Shown: positions 33,690 to 46,098, counted from the stretch's first letter. The stretch is 64,000 nt of DNA from Lactuca virosa (GCA_928212115.1 CAKMRJ010005523.1:240759811-240823810), one strand, 5' to 3'. The notes: generated by a model not told the origin, from the letters alone. Program-made: numbers and translations.

Positions 33690-34700
33690 AAAAGGCGAAA
33701 TGTATCCTTTGAATCTGAATCCGATCAAGGGGAAACCAGCCATTTGCTTTCTTACGAAAGCATCTACGGATGATAGTTGGTTGTGGCACCGAAGGCTCTC
33801 GCATCTTAATTTCAAGGACATGAACAAACTTGTACTTGGCGATCTTGTGTGAGGCTTGCCTCTTCTGAAGTTTGAGAAGGAACATCAGTGTGTTGCTTAA
33901 GAGCTAGGAAAGCTAAGTCGTAAAAGTCCCTCGACTATTATCAATACCAAAGTAATCGAACCACTAGAACTTTTACACATTGATCTTTGTGGCCCATCTG
34001 CCATCGAGAGCATTGGTGGTAATAAGTATATTCTAGTTATAGTTGACGATTTTTCAAAATTTACTTGGGTTTATTTTCTTAAACAGAAATAAGATGCCAC
34101 TTCAAAGCTAAAGGATTTTATTAAGCAGATCGAGCTTCAATTGCGAAAGCCCGTTCGGAATGTTCGCAGTGATAACGGTTCTGAATTCAAAAACCAAGTG
34201 TTTGAAGAATTCTTGACTGAAAAAGGGGTTGCTCACAACTTCTCTGCTCCTTACACTCCTCAACAGAACGGTGTTGTTGAAAGACGAAATCATTCTCTCT
34301 GCGAAGGTGCTAGGGCAATATTATCCTTTGCGAATCTTCCACTTTACTTTTGGGCTGATGCCATCGGAACTGCTTGTTTCACTCAGAATCGATCTTTAAT
34401 CAATAAGGGATTCCTAATCACACCTTATGAGATTCTGAATAAACGAAAACCTAACGTTAAGATATTTCATGTCTTTGGTTCCAGGTGTTTCGTATTCAAT
34501 TCCAAAGAGCAACGGAACAAATTTTATGTGAAAGCAGACGAAGGAATTTTTTTAGGGTACTCTCTTACTTTGAAGGCATATAGGGTTCTGAACAAAAAGT
34601 CGAAAAATATAGAAGAAACCTATTATGTCACCTTTGACTATAATTATCTAGGAAGTAACAGAAAGCTAATTGTCCATTTGAGGAGATTTTTCCTTCCACA
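33690..34700 (+). pseudogene. Element E integrase
   Basis: Pre-integrase region with WLWHRRLSHLNF near 33780, zinc-type His and Cys partly lost, stops near 33850, 33898 and 34090. The DDE core is present: Asp in IVDDFSKFTW (about 34040), Asp in RSDNGSEF (about 34170), Glu in NGVVERRN (about 34270). Frame open from 34141 to 34710. Integrase inserts the cDNA copy. Confidence 0.82.
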
Positions 34701-34706
34701 AATCCA

Positions 34707-35266
34707 ATGACGATTCCTCTTACAAATCTTTACGAAGAATTTGTGAAATTGTTCAATGAGCCCGAAAAGGCTATTTCTTCAGAATCCAATGCAGTATATA
34801 ATAAAGAGGTTGAACTGAAGAAAATCATTGATGATGCTGCCAAAAATTTTGGAAATGAGTCATCCATTCCGAAGGGTTCTGAATTTTCACCTCAGCTACA
34901 AGCTTCTAAAGCTCCAGTTCAGGGGGAAGGTTCCTCTTCAACCTCCACAACCAATACACATGTTCAGGGGGAGAAATCAGATCTCGTAGTCAACGCTGAT
35001 ATTCCAATCCATGTGGTGAATTTGATCCTGAATGTAGAGTCACCTCCAAACTTCCAGTGGGAGAATGAGAATGAAAATAATGACTCTGACGCGTAATCGA
35101 ATTCGAAGACGTGAATGCAGAATTGGATCCAACTTATGATCCGGACTATCCTCCATTGGCAAAATGGACCAAAGATCATCCTAGATCTCAAGTTATCGGA
35201 ACAGCTTCTTCAAGAGTTCTCAAAAGAGCTCAACAAAAAGCGAATCAAACTGTATTATTTTAAAAA
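34707..35266 (+). pseudogene. Element E integrase-RT linker
   Basis: Acidic and Ser-rich stretch in a frame shifted relative to the integrase. Contains PTYDPDYPPLAKW near 35130. No enzymatic motif. Frame breaks near 34640 and 35095. Confidence 0.5.
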
Positions 35267-36853
35267 ATGGAATTTTGCATGTTTAATCCGTTCATCTCCA
35301 AAATTGAGCCTAAAACTGTAAAGATTGCTCTCGATCATTCTGATTGGGTGCAAGTTATGTCGGAAGAGCTTAATAAGTTTGAGCGTAACAAAGTATGGAG
35401 ATTGATTCCAACTCCGAAGGATGCATCTGTGGTCGGATTAAAGTGGGTATTTCAGAATAAGCTTGACAAAGAAGGAAACGTAATTCGGAACAAGGAACGA
35501 TTAGTTGTGAAGGGATACTGCCTAGAGGAAGGCATAGACTATGAAGAAACATTCGCACCAGTTGCAAGGCTAGAATTTGTTCGGATTTTTCTTGCCTATG
35601 CAGCTCATAAAAATTTCGAAGTCTATCAAATGGACATCAAATGTGCATTTCTGAATGGTGAATTAGAAGAGAGAGTTTTTGTAGAACAACCACCAGGGTT
35701 CGTAAACGAGAAATATCCAAATCATTGCTAAATCTTGGATAAGGTTGTGTACGGTCTAAAAAAAGCGCCTCGTGCATGGTATGAAAGCCTAACTCGATTC
35801 TTAAAACAATCCAAATTTAAACAAGGATCGGTCGACCCGACCTTCTTTCGCAAGAAAGATGGTGACCATTTAATGATCATCCAAATTTCTGTTGATGATA
35901 TCATTTTCGGATCTACTAACCCTACATTAACATCTGAATTTCGAAAACTGATGGAAACTAAATTTGAGATGAGCGCAATTGGTCCTATTAACTTTTTCCT
36001 TGGTTTAAACATTGGATAGAGTTCTGAAGGTATTTTCATCAACCAAGAAGCCTATACGAAGACTTTGCTTGCGAAATTTGGCATGGTGGGTGATTCGAAG
36101 GTCAAGGTTCCAACGGTGTTCAGAACCAAGCTCAATCCATCCTTGGACAAGTCTGTAGCTGATATAACTCTTTATCGACAAATGAATTGTTCTTTAATGT
36201 ACCTAACAGCTAGTCGTCCAGATATTATGTTTTCTATTTGCTATTGTGTCAGGTTTCAAGCGAATCCTCGTGATCCACATATGACTGTTGTGAAGAACAG
36301 CTTCCGATACCTAAAAAGAACGACCTCTCTCGAAATTTGGTACCCTTCCAATTCCGGATTCTTTGTACAAGTGTTCTGTGATGCTGATCTTGGTGGATGT
36401 GGTCTCGATCGTAAAAGCACTTCTGGAGGATGTCGGTTTCTAGATGGCAAACTTGTCAGTTGGCAATCAAAGAAGCAGACATGTGTATCCCTATCTCCTG
36501 TAGAAGTTGAATACATCGCAACTGCATGATTCACTTCTCAAGTAATATGGATTCAAAGTCAGCTTAGAGATTACGGGATAAATATGAAGAGGATTCCTTT
36601 GTACTGTGATTCAGAAAGCACAATTTGTATTTGCCATAACCCAGTGCAACATTCAGAGACGAAGCATATAGCATTGAGGTACCATTTTATAAAGGATCAC
36701 GTAGAGGGTGGAAATGTTGAAGTACACTTTTTCAAATCCTCTGATCAACTGGCTAATATCTTCACTAAGGCCCTACCGGAATCGATGTTTAATCACATTT
36801 TACAAGGGCTAGGAATGATAGAAGCAGAATCTGTTCCGAACCCAGCTTCGTAA
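35267..36853 (+). pseudogene. Element E reverse transcriptase and RNase H
   Basis: One frame from 35267 to 36853 with only three stops (35729, 36017 and 36527). RT: LKWVFQNKLD, the QMDIKCAFLNGEL block (about 35630) and VDDIIFGSTN at 35891-35920, in which the Tyr usual before VDD is Ser. RNase H: Asp in FCDADLGG (about 36375), SWQSKKQ (about 36460), Asp in YCDSEST (about 36590). Best preserved part of the element. Confidence 0.87.
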
Positions 36854-38125
36854 TAGGAAATTATTGTTCACGTTCCGAGCAATCGGAATGGTTCGGAGCA
36901 TACTCTTCATCTGGGCCTCGGACCGCCTCTGTATACTTTGTATTTTAATTGTCTTCCGATTGATTTCGAGGCTCGGAATGCTTCGGAAGTCATTGTTCAT
37001 TTGTGCTTCTAAATTTGTTTTTCTTGATATTTTTATTTTATTTTTTGTTTCATCTTTTTCAGATAAATTAAAATTACAAAAATATTTTCTTTATTTCTGT
37101 TATATCTTTTTCAGAAAAATCAAAAATACAAAAATATTTCCATTATTTATGTTTTATCTTTTTCAGAAAACCCAAAATTACAAAAATATTTCTCTTTCTT
37201 TGTGTGTTATTTCTGAATACATTTTTGCTTTAGGTACAAATTCTTGTTACATCAATTCAAAACAATGGGGCAGGTATATAACTCTGAATCCTTGTACTAG
37301 CTAAGTGTCCCTAGAAGCATGCTGTTGCATGTTGTTCTAAGCCTCTAAGACTCTATGTTCGAAGCCTTAATGAAACTCTCACTTCGATTGTTTCTTCCCA
37401 ATCAGGCTGATATTCACATAAATCATTGAGCTACCTTACACTTGTCACAATGAGTTAAGAGTTGACTGCTTAGTCACTATTTTTAGCAGAGGTACACTTC
37501 TCTCTTCGGAACCATCTCTAAAATTTCTCCATCAACCTCACTTTCATACAATGTAACCCTTGAGACTCTTGAAATTAACCACTGAGGTTTATGGTTGCAC
37601 AACATCTATGTTCATGATCTTTAAATCGTTATCACGACGATTTGAGTGAAACCCTCTGAAACCTACTTCTGAATTGACGGTGAACAATTAATATGTTCTA
37701 GATTTTTCACCATGGAATTGACGTAAAGCAACCCTTGTGGTTCGTACCTTGGAATCTCAATTTTTTTATATGATCTTAATGAAATGTTCTCGACCCAAGA
37801 CATTTCTTCACAATAGATCCAGTTTTTATTTTTCTTGAGATTTCCACTTAAACTAGTCACTTTAATGAATATCCATACCATACTTGTTTTTATGGCTACA
37901 CTGGTCAAACAAGTACTTCATTCAAATTTTCAAACATACGTTGAGTTTTGGAATCTGATTGGAGCTTTTGCCACCCATATAAGCCTATGAAAAGAAGCCT
38001 TTCACTATTTCTTAATAAATAGATGATCGTAATTCAACAGGATGCCACACAAGCACTTCTGAATCCCTCTTGATTCAGAAGGCAGAGATCGTTGCCAGGG
38101 ACCCATCTATTTTTCATGACTACTT
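36854..38125 (+). other. Pol-env spacer of element E
   Basis: Non-coding. Contains short inverted TTCGGA words (36880-37000), a three-copy 52-bp repeat (37035-37200), and a perfect 10-bp-arm hairpin (38056-38081). ORFs here are low complexity. Confidence 0.6.
37035..37200 (+). repeat. 52-bp tandem repeat x 3 with acceptor-like sites
   Basis: TCTTTTTCAG occurs with AG ending at 37062, 37114 and 37166, exactly 52 bp apart, each followed by A-rich sequence with ACAAAAATATTT. Pyrimidine tract plus CAG resembles a plant 3' splice site. Confidence 0.75.
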
Positions 38126-38480
38126 TGACGTCACAAATTCCCACATATATACTTTGCTTTATTTCTTTATCTTTGGCACACTCTTGCACAAAATCTTCAT
38201 GATTTTTCAATAGTCTAGTTACAAAATTCTGAATGGTTACTTTCTATTACGAGAACAGGTTACAGTGAATGGTGATTAATTTCGAAAGGGCATAACTGAA
38301 AAGGCGGCTTCTTGGGGATAAGATTTCAAAAAGGTGAGTTATCTTTTCAAGACTCCTGACGTCACGCATGTCAGTTACACGCCAACTGACACGCACAGCT
38401 GTCACACTGTCAAAGGCAAATTTTATGGGATATGGAAACGTCCACATGTGACTTTCTCTCTCCACTCATGCAGTATAAAA
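38126..38480 (+). promoter_or_regulatory. Putative internal promoter of envelope-like ORF
   Basis: TGACGTCA occurs at 38126-38133 and 38357-38364, the second followed by GTCAGT...AACTGAC and GCTGTCACACTGTCA words. TATAAAA is at 38474-38480, 111 bp before the ATG at 38591. TGACGTCA is a bZIP site in plants. Promoter activity is inferred only. Confidence 0.5.
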
Positions 38481-38590
38481 GGTAAATCGACGTTTATTTT
38501 CTCTCACCACTATCAAAGCATTCAAAATCTCTCAAGGTGAAAACCCCTCTTTCTCTTTGCGCTGTTCATCGTCGTCTTCGAGCTACTTCA

Positions 38591-41500
38591 ATGGCTGCCT
38601 CATCTGAAACCACATCTTTTGTTGGTCAAACTGCTTCAACTGTCATGCTAAACATCAAGCCAAACCAGAATTTGACTCTGGATCTTGATTCATCCCATTA
38701 CACTGATACACTCAAGCCGATACTCGAATGCTTGCGTTACTCTCTACTGGCTCAAGCCCTAACAATGGTTGAATCTGTCCCATTGGTTCTTCTGTCCAAA
38801 GCGTACACTTTTGCAAACTACAGCCAAAATGAAGGTATGATTACCTTTGAGATTAGTTCACACAAAACTTCCATCTCCAAAGCCCGGTTCTGCAGGATGC
38901 TAGGTTTTTCTACTACAGAAGGTCTTCTCGATCCTGAATCAGTCTCTTTATCTACTATCATAGAGATGTTCTATCAAATGGGGTATATTGGAGATATCTT
39001 ACTGCTATCGAAGTTCAGGAAGCCCAATCTTCCTCCTATGTAGAATGGAATCTTTACACTCTTTTTTAAAAGCTTTTCTGAGAAAGTTATAGGGTCTGGC
39101 AGTGCGAGTAAGTTCTTCTGCACGCTTATGTACGGTCTCTACACTCGAGTTAACCTAGATTATGGTTCAATTCTTTGGGCACAACTTGTTCAGAGCACAC
39201 TCTCCACTTCCAGGCATTCATAGATTTCATGTGCTCACTTTTAGTCCATCATCGTCGAACGTGCCATTGTTCGCCTCAAGATTCCATCAAAAGATGACTC
39301 TTTAATGGTTGCCATTCCTATCATGCATACTTCCAACTTTATGTTGTCTGATCCTACCAAGTTTAGCTTCATTGGGTCTATTCCAGAAACCATGTTACTG
39401 AATGTTCCTTCTGATAATCGCGTTGTGAGTGAATACCGAAAGAAGTCGGCATCTGGTGTTCATCCTATGCCAGAAGATCTGCGAAAGGCTATTGATGAGG
39501 AAAACAAACCAAAACGTAGGGTAAAGCGAAAGGGTACAGCAGGTCCATCCGAAACTGTCACAACTCCGAAGAAGAAAGTTAAGAAGGCTGCTCGGAAACC
39601 AAGCTCCCCATCCCCGATACATGAGCCCTCGGAGTCTAGGACTCATTCAAAATTTCATGAAGGTGAACCTGTTCAGAACGAGGCTGACGATACTGCTGCC
39701 ACCTCGGAACCACCACGCACTACTCCAATTTCGAAGGTATCTTCTCCACTTACCACAACTATGCCATTTTTTGATTCTTTTCAAATGCATACTCCACCCC
39801 CATCTCGAATCAACACTTCATCTCCAATCACTAAAACTATTCCTATCTCTACCATTCCTCTATTATCACCAAAGACTTCTGGTGGAGTCTCCATGCCACA
39901 AATCTCTATTCTATTGTCTACTCCATTCTTTACCGACTCAACTACAACAACAACAATAGCAGCAACGAGTATACCTGAAGTGACTGTCAACGTATCTGAT
40001 ACGGGGGGCGGGTGCTTTCAGTGTTACTGTCGGTCCAAGCACTTCCACATCTTCTCATCTACGCGAAGATGATCTGGAAGTTATGTATGGGGATGATCAC
40101 GACGACTTTTAGAATTTTGTTTTTAGCCCATTCACCTTTCATCAAGCAAGTGACGATGAAGAAGCCCCAATGACGAAAGGGTAGTTCAAAGCACTCAATG
40201 AAAAATTGGATTCTCTACTGGAGTCTTCAAAATCCTCGTCAAATTATGAGTATTTGATTCAGTCTTGTAAAGCATTAATCGAGACGTTAACCAAGGAGCA
40301 TGCCAAAAGCCTGGCCGCATCTACCAAAGTAGTTGAGAATTCAAAGAAAACTGTTAAGGAAATGACCGAAAGAGTCGAAAACTAGATGCTGAAGTCAAGT
40401 AGTTTATGGCTGATTTCCGAAACCCATCTGATAAGAACACTGCAGCAGCTAACAAAGTCATTATGAGTCTCAGAACTACTTTACAAATTGAAAGAGAAGC
40501 CTTTTCTCGTGTTCAGGGTGAACTACAAACTGAATCCTCTGAGATGATTACTTCTGTTGTTTCGAAGATCTAGCAGCTTCAGAAAGATCTTGCTGCTGAA
40601 AATACGATCACGGATAAACTGGATCAGAAAACTGAGAAGGCTAATGTTCTATCTGTTAAGCCGAATTACGCAACCACGCGTCTGGATCACCTGGAATCCG
40701 AGAAGACTATATACCAAAGTTGTATTTCGGAAATTAATCAGTTCTTGCAAGGCCTCATTGAGTCTCGCGATTCAACGCTCACTATCTTAGTCCGTCAGTA
40801 CCTCTCTGACAAACTTAAGCTTGTCTTCGCGCTGCTCAACCAATGATAGGGTGTTTCGGGAAGCAGTTCTATTCCAAAACAAAGGGGAGATAATGTTACC
40901 AAATAAAGTCACAAAGAAGAACCCCAACCCCAACCTAAGCCAAAATGAGATAAGCATCATGAACAGAAACCAAAAGTTGACCAAAAGGGTAATGAAGCTT
41001 CTGGGTCAAAAGGAAAAGAAAATATTGATGATGATGATGATGATGAAGAGGTGTTTGCTGAAGGAGAAAATCTTGTCAGGAAACAGAGGAATAAAGAGCT
41101 TGATGAAATTTTACGTGTTAGAAAAGAATTGGAAGCTTAAGAAAAGGAAGCCTTTGCTGCGAAAGTTACCTTGAAAACACAGGAATCTCTCTTTCCTCCT
41201 TGGACCATGGAAAGGATTCTGAATGAGGTTGCTGACAATCCAAGCTTACATTGGTTGGAGCCTATGGTATCCTTCGAACTGGTGAATTCGGCTGATTCTC
41301 AGTTTGATTTTCCAGTTACTCCGAGGGCATTCCTATTTAGATGCTTTGAGCATATTAAGAGGGCACCACTCTCAGATTATGATGGCAACCACATGCTATT
41401 ATCATTCTAACTCAAGTATGGAAGACCTCAACTTCAGATATTGAGCTTGTAGAAGATGGTTTCGGTAAAGGTTTATGCACCGTTTCCGACTGATAATTTT

Positions 41501-42052
41501 GTTAATGTCAAGTTTAAAGGTTACAGAGGATCAAGTCGTACCGAAGTCGAGTTCACTCTTGCTGATTTACCTAGCATGAATCTGAATGACTGGATTTCTC
41601 TGTTGCTCATCTAGTCTAAGGATGAACAGAAGTTTGAACCAATAATTGCTCATTTGAAAAGAATGTTGATTTGCTATATTCATGAAGTAGCAAAGATGGA
41701 TATAGAAATTGTTGTTGTTTTAAAGAAAAAGCTAGTTGTGAAACCTGAACCAGAATCAAAGTACTTCCGAAAGCTGAAGCTGGGTAAAATCAATAAATAA
41801 AATTCGAATGTTGTCTACCAGCGAAAGGATGGCGAAAAGGTTGTAAAAAGCATGTTCTTTTTACTCGACAAACATTTATACTCCACGATTGCTCTGGACA
41901 GCATTTTAGGTCTAGTTGAAGCTACAAAGTCAAACAACGCTGATGATCTGAAGTGCTTTACTGACATGATCAGATGGTATCTCATGATCCGAAATATCCT
42001 TCTGAATCTGATGACCCGGTTGTTCAAGACTGAAAAGAAACAACAAGGGTAA
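38591..42052 (+). pseudogene. Envelope-like ORF of SIRE-like element E
   Basis: Start at 38591 (AATGGCTGCC, good plant context; MAASSET). One frame to 40072 with stops TAG at 39041, 39221 and 39242. Then a frameshift at the G6 run 40003-40008 and later stops (40110, 40383) and frame changes. Regions: N-terminal domain with LGFSTTEG (to about 39250), a basic Lys-rich tract like a nuclear signal (39495-39600), a Ser/Thr/Pro-rich stretch (39610-39990), a long coiled coil (40200-40820), and a C-terminal domain with LHWLEPMVSFEL (41240) and LLDKHLYSTIALD (41860). No clear signal peptide or membrane segment. Function in this clade is unproven. Confidence 0.72.
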
Positions 42053-42977
42053 ATTACACCAATCGTCCCTCGTGTAGGTGTCAGAAAACACATTTAGTCC
42101 CTATTTTCAAAAATTAACTCGGACTGTCCCTTGTTTGGTTAAAATTTGCACGTTTCATCCCTCGTAAGTTTAAATTTGCAAGATTCATCCCTTACGAGTC
42201 ATTAAATGACTATTATTCCCTTTTGTATATATTTTCTAATTAATTTAAATGTTATAATAATTATTATTAATTTAAAAATAAAAGAAAATAAACCCAACGT
42301 CCCTACCACCCTACCCCCCCCCCCCCCCACCTTCCTTTTGCTTATCTCTCTTCCTACCTTTTCTGTTAACTCTTGAAAAACCATTGATCCACCACTTTCG
42401 GCCAACCACCACCGGAGCACGCCCCTTAAAGTCAAAATCCGACCACTTTTTTTTGTTTGTAGACTCCCCTATTGACAGAACCATCAACCATTTTTTTCAT
42501 GAACACCGCCTTCACCATGAACCACTTCATCGGGAACACCGGTCGCCCATCACGGAACCCAACCTCCACACCACCTGTTTCTAACCTCTACACCACCGAA
42601 AACATCAACCGTTGCTGCCACCACCCTCGAAAATTTTTGTCTTCAAATGCTAGCAGCTAACAATTAAACCTGATGCTGAATATCGACAACCATTTCTGAA
42701 ACTCACCTTCACCAAAACTGCCAAGAACTGCCACGAAATCAGGCCCTAAAAACCTTTTCAAACACCTCCTGGAATATGATCCCTTCTCCGTCTTTATCGT
42801 TGATGGAAAAGATTTGGGTTCGATCTAAGCTTGCTTCTCCAATATGGATCTCCCTCTTCTCCGATTTAAAAGTTTAGGGTTCATTTTTAAGATTTGAATG
42901 ATGACCAGTGGTGGTTATAGGAGGTACTGGCGGTGATAGCTGGAGGTGTCGGACATTATAAAGATGATAGTGAAGAG

Positions 42978-42983
<6 letters not shown>

Positions 42984-43022
<39 letters not shown>

Positions 43023-43095
43023 TAAGAGAAAAAAAGAGTGGCAGAGATGACCGATCGAATTCAAAGAAGAAGAAGAAGAAGAAGAAGAAGAAGAA
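42984..43095. repeat. (GA)n and (GAA)n microsatellites
   Basis: GA tract at 42984-43019 and GAA tract at 43064-43095. The poly-Phe minus ORF is an artefact. Confidence 0.9.
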
Positions 43096-43389
43096 AGGAA
43101 TTTGGGGAAAGGGGAGGGGTGGCTTGGTGGAGTCGGCCGGAGATGTCGTCGGAGTATTGAAGTCGGCCGAAGGTGTCGTCGGGGTCGCCATTGTGGGTGG
43201 TGATGGTGGATAGGAGGTGTTTTGAAGAAGAAAGAGGGGGGCGAGTTATCAACGTATGTTTAGGGCCCCCATTTCTTTTTAAAAGTTTTTTTAATAAATA
43301 AATCAATAAATAAACAATAATTACAAACAAACAGAAAAATAAATCAAAAAAGAAATAAATAAGGGAAAATGGTCTTTTTATAACTAGAG

Positions 43390-43394
43390 GATGA
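43390..43394. repeat. Putative target-site duplication GATGA (left copy)
   Basis: Five bases beside the LTR start of element G. The partner would be beyond 64000, so it is unconfirmed. Confidence 0.35.
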
Positions 43395-44358
43395 TGTCAC
43401 ACCCCCAAACCAGGATGGCGGAAACATCCGGGGGTGGATGACTTTCATGTACTGTATCATAACATCATGCATAATAATGACCAAAGCAAACAAGACCATC
43501 ATATATATAATTGAAAAACTTACATCATTGTAAGTGTTACATGTTTCAAAAATCAATTACAATATGATGACAAAAGAATTGTTTGACGCCTTAGCGTCTC
43601 ATTCTCAAAAGCCGGTGGTTACCTGTTTATTGATTCACTGAGAATACAAGTCCTTTGAAAAAGTGTCAACAATTAAGTCGGTGAGTTCATAAGAGTTTTT
43701 ATGAATAATTGTAAGCCTTTCCGTATAAAATAATCATGTTTGTTTCTAGAAAATCCGATATTTTCCATAAAATGAGTTGTAGTCTTAAATGTTCCAAGAC
43801 CGAAATGTACCAGTATCTTCAATACTTAAAATAGTAGTATGTAGTTATATTCGTATATAAAACCGTTTGAAGAAATGTGTTTTCTTGTAAAATAAACGTA
43901 TCGTCGTTTCCCCATGTGAGTTTTCATAATTGTGCTAAAAATGAAGTTTCCTGTCGCGACGTTCTTCATGCGTTGAAGTGTTTATGATATTTTTCACCCA
44001 TAACCTGTCGCTCTGACTGTAGCTAACAGTCAGTGTGTGGGATCATCAGTCCCGTATAGATACATACACAAGTATCACGCTCTCTTATGGGAGATTCCGG
44101 TTATAAAACAGGATTTTCGTGTATACCTCAGTTAGGTACGATGAAGACAATGTCTCACAAATTTATTCAACGAGAGTACGTGTTTTTGTAATGAAAACGT
44201 TTGTATATGTAATTATCCCATTTTTCCAGGATAATAATCAAAATGACGTAAAGCAATTATATATGTACTTTATATAATTACACAATTTTCTCAACGGGTA
44301 GTAAAAAATTTGTACTAAATAATTTTTATATAGTTTAATGTAGTAAATAATTTGTACT

Positions 44359-44360
<2 letters not shown>

Positions 44361-44431
<71 letters not shown>
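44361..44431. repeat. (AT)n microsatellite
   Basis: About 70 bp in the LTR of element G. Confidence 0.93.
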
Positions 44432-44435
<4 letters not shown>

Positions 44436-45208
44436 TAATGTAGTGTATTTTGTACTTGTTTTTCATATATTTATGTTTTTATCAAAACTTTGTATGTAAA
44501 AATATACGAGGTTGGTAGTAAAGCCATTTCACGTATTTATCAATTTTCGTAAAAATAGTAATTAAACGTATTTAAATGTTTGCGTTTTAACGTAAATTTT
44601 CTTGTGTGTTACTTGTATTCCCCCCTAAAACATAGAAAAAGTCTTGAAAATGTAGGGGTATGAACTCACCTCGAGTGTGTTCTTGGCTAGATAACGAGGT
44701 AAAAACGATGATCTTCGAGTTAGAATACGTGAAGATAGTCGTATCCTAATGGTTTTAAACACATAATGACATGTGTAAATTTGATGAAACTAGTATTAGA
44801 TAACATACAACACTATATTAACAAGAAGATACTTACAATAGTTCCTAAGGAATCAACTTCTGGTATTAACTTCCTGGAAGGTATGAATGTGTTACAAGGG
44901 ATTAATATCTGAATGTTGAAGGTACTTCTTTGATAGAATTGTAGTGAAATATGTTTAACTGAGAAATGTTTTGAAGGGGTCCTAAATCGTGTTTATATAG
45001 GAAGGAAAAGATAAGGTGAAGTGATGTTTACAATTGTAAATGTAATTATCTCATTGGGAAGCTAATCCACCAATCAAGTTGCAACACTAGTGGACCAAGT
45101 GGGTGATTTCGGCCAAGGCATGACCGAAATCACCTTGATTTCGGTTTGGTATCAACCAAGAATGGGTGATTTCGGTCCTAGCAAATGAGATTTCGGTCCA
45201 TGTGGTCC

Positions 45209-45213
45209 ATAGG
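45209..45213. repeat. Target-site duplication ATAGG (left copy)
   Basis: Repeated exactly at 47799-47803. Confidence 0.9.
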
Positions 45214-46098
45214 TGTAACGCCCGTAGATCCGGGCTAGTCAATTTAAAGACAATGAGCGTCAAAAATGACTTTTTGATAGAAGATTATTTAGAATAAATA
45301 ATCTTAACCAAGTTGTATAATATGTCTCAAGGTTTCCGTACATATAAAGAACGCCGAAATCCGAGTTATAACGAAGAAGTTATGACCCGTCGAAGTTTCG
45401 CGACGGAACCGACACAATACCGGGAAGTGTAAATAGTGAATTTACGATAGAGCGACTTTTAGCCTTAGTGATCTAAACGAAAGTTGTAGAATACGTTAAA
45501 CCGAGAGCGTCCATAAAAAGAACGCCCAAATCTGACTTCGTATGAGGAAGTTATGATTTTTCGAAGTTTCGGCTTAGCAGTGTACAGCCCGGAATTCGAA
45601 TATAAGATCGAGCGGTTTTTAGCCGAAACAACCTAAATGAGAATCGAAGATCTCGTTAATAGTAGTGTAACAATAAAAGGACAGACGAAAACGGACGTCG
45701 GATGAAGAAGTTATGAGATTTTAACGGACCAATCATGTCCCGGCCTGTTAATAATATAACTTTTAAAATAGATTCAAAATTAGCCGATGGAGTCTAAACA
45801 AAAGTTGTAGAGTACGTTCCCGCCTACGCGTGAATAAAAAGAACGTCGAAAACGGAGCTGGTATGCAAAAGATACGAATTTTTAAAGTTTAGACTCGAAT
45901 TTGTGAAGCCTGTTGCTCGATTGATGACGTGGCAAGATCCTAGCCGTTCATCGCTGATCAGGCCTCGCACTAGATGAAGACACGTCGCCTTCGCTCTACG
46001 CCCCGCGTCCGAGGTTGGGTACACCCAGCGTACCTCGGTCTTATCCAGGTCCGATGCAAGTGCGAGCCAGCTGTGCGAAGCTGGCAACCTCATCCGAA

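Larger units (their letters stand above)
29695..42046 (+). mobile_element. SIRE-like Ty1/copia retrotransposon (E), 3' end not seen
   Basis: 5' LTR, primer site, gag, long gag-protease linker, protease, integrase, RT, RNase H, a 1.7-kb spacer and an envelope-like ORF follow in order on the plus strand. Pol order integrase before RT shows copia. An env-like ORF after pol is the mark of the SIRE/Maximus clade. It interrupts the integrase of family D. Its 3' end is disrupted by the element starting at about 42047, so no second LTR or duplication can be given. Confidence 0.85.
42047..43394. mobile_element. Possible TIR DNA element, left part
   Basis: Starts GGGTAAATTACACC and has a left arm with GTCCCTCGTG, TTCATCCCTCGTAAG and TTCATCCCTTACGAG words, then ACTATTATTCCCTTTT. 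Near the right side AAGGGAAAATGGTC (43361-43375) is roughly its inverted match. The outer right arm would lie beyond the G element inserted at 43395. The centre has C15 (42314-42328), (GA)n (42984-43019) and (GAA)n (43064-43095). ORFs are low complexity. Mutator-like origin is a guess. Confidence 0.35.

Noticed and set aside
42874..43330. Minus ORFs with poly-Phe or poly-Leu and Ser-Leu repeats
   Set aside because: Products of (GA)n and (GAA)n tracts.
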